A program made the position numbers and the translations under genes. Below, piece after piece: positions 62,569 to 64,000 of a stretch of 64,000 nucleotides of DNA. Position 1 is the stretch's first letter. Each line of letters begins with the position of its first letter. Below the pieces are notes generated by a model, which saw only the letters and a program-made list of their open reading frames with translations, ran no database searches and had not been told where the DNA came from. The DNA comes from Aldersonia kunmingensis (GTDB taxonomy: Bacteria > Actinomycetota > Actinomycetes > Mycobacteriales > Mycobacteriaceae), in assembly GCF_001646865.1 (NCBI RefSeq), contig NZ_LRRB01000161.1, positions 1 through 64,000 of the forward strand, in the 5' to 3' direction.

Positions 62569-63654
62569 CTACGTCTGTGCCGAATACCGCTCCGCGATCC
62601 GGCGGCGATGGGCACCCGGCGAACCGTACAGGGAACGATTCAGGGTCGCGCGCTTGAGGTAGACGTGGATGCCGCTTTCCCAGGTGTATCCCATCCCTCC
62701 GTGCAGTTGCATCGCCTTGCCGGCGATATCCACTGCGGCCGCACACGTATACGACTTCGCCATATGCGCGGCGAGTGCGGCATCGGGATCTGCCTCGACT
62801 TGGGCACGGACCGCGCCCGCTATCAGTCGACGCGCCACCGATGTCCGTACAAGCATGTCCGCGCACGCGTGTTTTACCGCCTGGAACGAACCGATCTTGC
62901 GACCGAACTGCTCGCGGACACCTGCATACGCGACGGTGGCGTCTACCATGGCCTCCGCAATGCCGAGGCTGTCACAGGCGACCGCCACCGAGGCGCGATG
63001 CCGCAACCGCTGCACGGCACCGGGTGCGTCGTTCTCGAACTGCCACAAGGCCTCTGGTTCGACCACGGCGCCCGCTGCCTCGACACTCGCAAGGCTTCGG
63101 GTCTCGTCGACGACCGGCTGGGGAGTCACGGCAACGCCAGGTGTAGTCGGTTCGATCGCGACCAGCACCGCGGAACCGTCCGATTGCACCGCGGGCACGA
63201 GCAGCCGATCCGCGGCGGTCGCGTCGAGTACGAAGTCCGCGTGACCGGTGAGGACGGCGCCATCGGCGGTGTCCTCAACCCGAAACATGCCCGGCTCCAA
63301 TCCCTCTCCCGCGATAACGACGGCGGGGACGGTGGTGCCCGCGACCGTGGCGTGCAAGAGTTCGTCGCGATAGGCACCGGGTGTCACCATGTCGAGCGCA
63401 TGGACAGCGAGCGCCACCGACGGGTACGGACCGCGAGCCGCGGCCCTGCCCAACTCGCCAAGGATGACGGCAGTCTCCGCGAAAGTCGCTTCGGCCCCGT
63501 CGAACTCGGCCGGTACCTCCAGCCCGAGCCAGCCCGATCGCGCGATGAGCTGCCAGTCCACGGCGGATTCCTCACCGGCCTTGGCAAGCAGTTCCCTTGC
63601 AACCGAGCGCAACTCGTCGTGTAGCGCCGCCAACTCTGCGGCGTCCTCGCTCAT
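62569..63654 (-). CDS. Acyl-CoA dehydrogenase, partner of the upstream gene
   Basis: This 361-residue acyl-CoA dehydrogenase has GLEVPAEFDGAEATFAETAVI, a C-terminal FGRKIGSFQAVKHACADM, and LHGGMGYTWESGIHVYLKRA, where the Glu of YTWE is the likely catalytic base in this subgroup. It overlaps the upstream dehydrogenase gene by ATGA (63651-63654). Such tightly linked pairs in actinomycetes form alpha2beta2 complexes. It is a second probable heteromeric pair, different in sequence from that at 13889-16184. Confidence 0.9.
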   Translation of the reverse strand: MSEDAAELAALHDELRSVARELLAKAGEESAVDWQLIARSGWLGLEVPAEFDGAEATFAETAVILGELGRAAARGPYPSVALAVHALDMVTPGAYRDELLHATVAGTTVPAVVIAGEGLEPGMFRVEDTADGAVLTGHADFVLDATAADRLLVPAVQSDGSAVLVAIEPTTPGVAVTPQPVVDETRSLASVEAAGAVVEPEALWQFENDAPGAVQRLRHRASVAVACDSLGIAEAMVDATVAYAGVREQFGRKIGSFQAVKHACADMLVRTSVARRLIAGAVRAQVEADPDAALAAHMAKSYTCAAAVDIAGKAMQLHGGMGYTWESGIHVYLKRATLNRSLYGSPGAHRRRIAERYSAQT

Positions 63655-64000
63655 CGACTCCCCTCCGGTTCCCGCGGCAGGCCGAGGCCACGCTCGCCGA
63701 TGATGGTGCGTTGGATCTCGCTCGTCCCGCCCGGAATGGTCCATTCCCACGAGCCCACGAAGTCCAGCACCCAGGCCCCCGATTCCCATCCGCTCGACAA
63801 GGGCTTCCGCACCAGGGTCTGCGCGGTGAGCCCGGCGACTTCGGCGGCGAAATCGGTCATTCGTTGCAGTAGTTCGCTGTAGAAGAGCTTCACGATCGAC
63901 GCGTCAGCGGGACCCGGCAGCTTGGCCGAAACTAGGTCCGAGCACAATGCACGCAGGCCGATCAGCTCTGTTTCCAGGCCGGCAAGCCGATCGGACACCA
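63651..64000 (-). CDS. Acyl-CoA dehydrogenase, C-terminal part (runs off the window)
   Basis: The 116 visible residues are the C-terminal helical domain of an acyl-CoA dehydrogenase, ending WTIPGGTSEIQRTIIGERGLGLP, a common motif for this family. The frame continues past position 64000, so the start lies outside. The stop overlaps the start of the next dehydrogenase gene (ATGA), indicating a co-translated pair. The extent and function of the N-terminal part cannot be seen. Confidence 0.88.
   Translation of the reverse strand, partial: VSDRLAGLETELIGLRALCSDLVSAKLPGPADASIVKLFYSELLQRMTDFAAEVAGLTAQTLVRKPLSSGWESGAWVLDFVGSWEWTIPGGTSEIQRTIIGERGLGLPREPEGSR

Noticed and set aside
1-64000. Insertion sequences, integrases, tRNA genes or CRISPR repeats
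   Set aside because: I looked for transposase and integrase motifs, tRNA-like clusters and regularly spaced repeats and saw none.

Overview
The window looks like high-GC chromosomal DNA from a mycolic-acid actinomycete of the Nocardia/Rhodococcus type. The signs are uniformly GC-rich third codon positions, frequent GTG and TTG starts, many ATGA/GTGA start-stop overlaps, an F420-type LLM oxidoreductase, an SDR resembling mycofactocin-coupled enzymes, a fused cysNC, and the density of FadD, FadE, crotonase and P450 genes. The genus is an inference. No rRNA, tRNA, CRISPR array, transposase or prophage gene was seen.

Layout. 0-2.4 kb: the end of an unknown gene, then a TetR regulator divergent from a lone acyl-CoA carboxyltransferase. 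2.4-5.6 kb: an F420 LLM oxidoreductase and a SnoaL-like protein, divergent from a KshA-like Rieske oxygenase and an isochorismatase-fold protein. 5.7-9.8 kb: a sulfate assimilation operon, cysD-cysNC-cysQ-Rrf2. 9.9-20.8 kb: a nine-gene minus-strand operon of crotonase, amidohydrolase, FadD, amidohydrolase, two acyl-CoA dehydrogenases, aldehyde dehydrogenase, beta-hydroxyacid dehydrogenase and aldehyde dehydrogenase. 21.4-31.3 kb: a central TetR regulator, three P450s, a second FadD, a crotonase, a DUF35/thiolase-fold pair and an SDR. 31.4-46.9 kb: a truncated pentapeptide gene, then short operons of SDRs, thiolases, four crotonases, a hotdog protein, an acyl-CoA dehydrogenase and three adenylate-forming enzymes. 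47-52.6 kb: an M23 lipoprotein, an FMO/kinase/SDR operon and a frameshifted hydrolase. 52.7-64 kb: CaiB, a CoA-transferase, a crotonase, two more adenylate-forming enzymes, an SDR, an AcuI-like reductase, a MaoC-like hydratase and an acyl-CoA dehydrogenase pair.

How it works together. The gene content fits a pathway that hydroxylates a branched or alicyclic lipid (P450s, Rieske oxygenase, FMO), oxidises alcohol to acid (SDRs, aldehyde dehydrogenases), activates it as a CoA ester (seven adenylate-forming enzymes), and shortens it by beta-oxidation (five acyl-CoA dehydrogenases, seven crotonases, thiolases) plus a probable retro-aldol step (DUF35 with a thiolase-fold protein). Steroid side-chain or terpenoid acids are the best guess. 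No KstD, KshB, Hsa or Mce genes are present, so this is not the standard cholesterol cluster.

The most striking signal is a 21-bp palindrome, roughly TTACYGT-N7-ACRGTAA, found eleven times and only in promoter regions between 3.9 and 51.7 kb. One copy lies before the TetR gene at 21399, which is the obvious candidate regulator. The sites match neither KstR nor KstR2 and tie at least ten transcription units into one probable regulon. The cys operon and the M23 gene lie inside the region but have no site, and operons beyond 52 kb also lack it.
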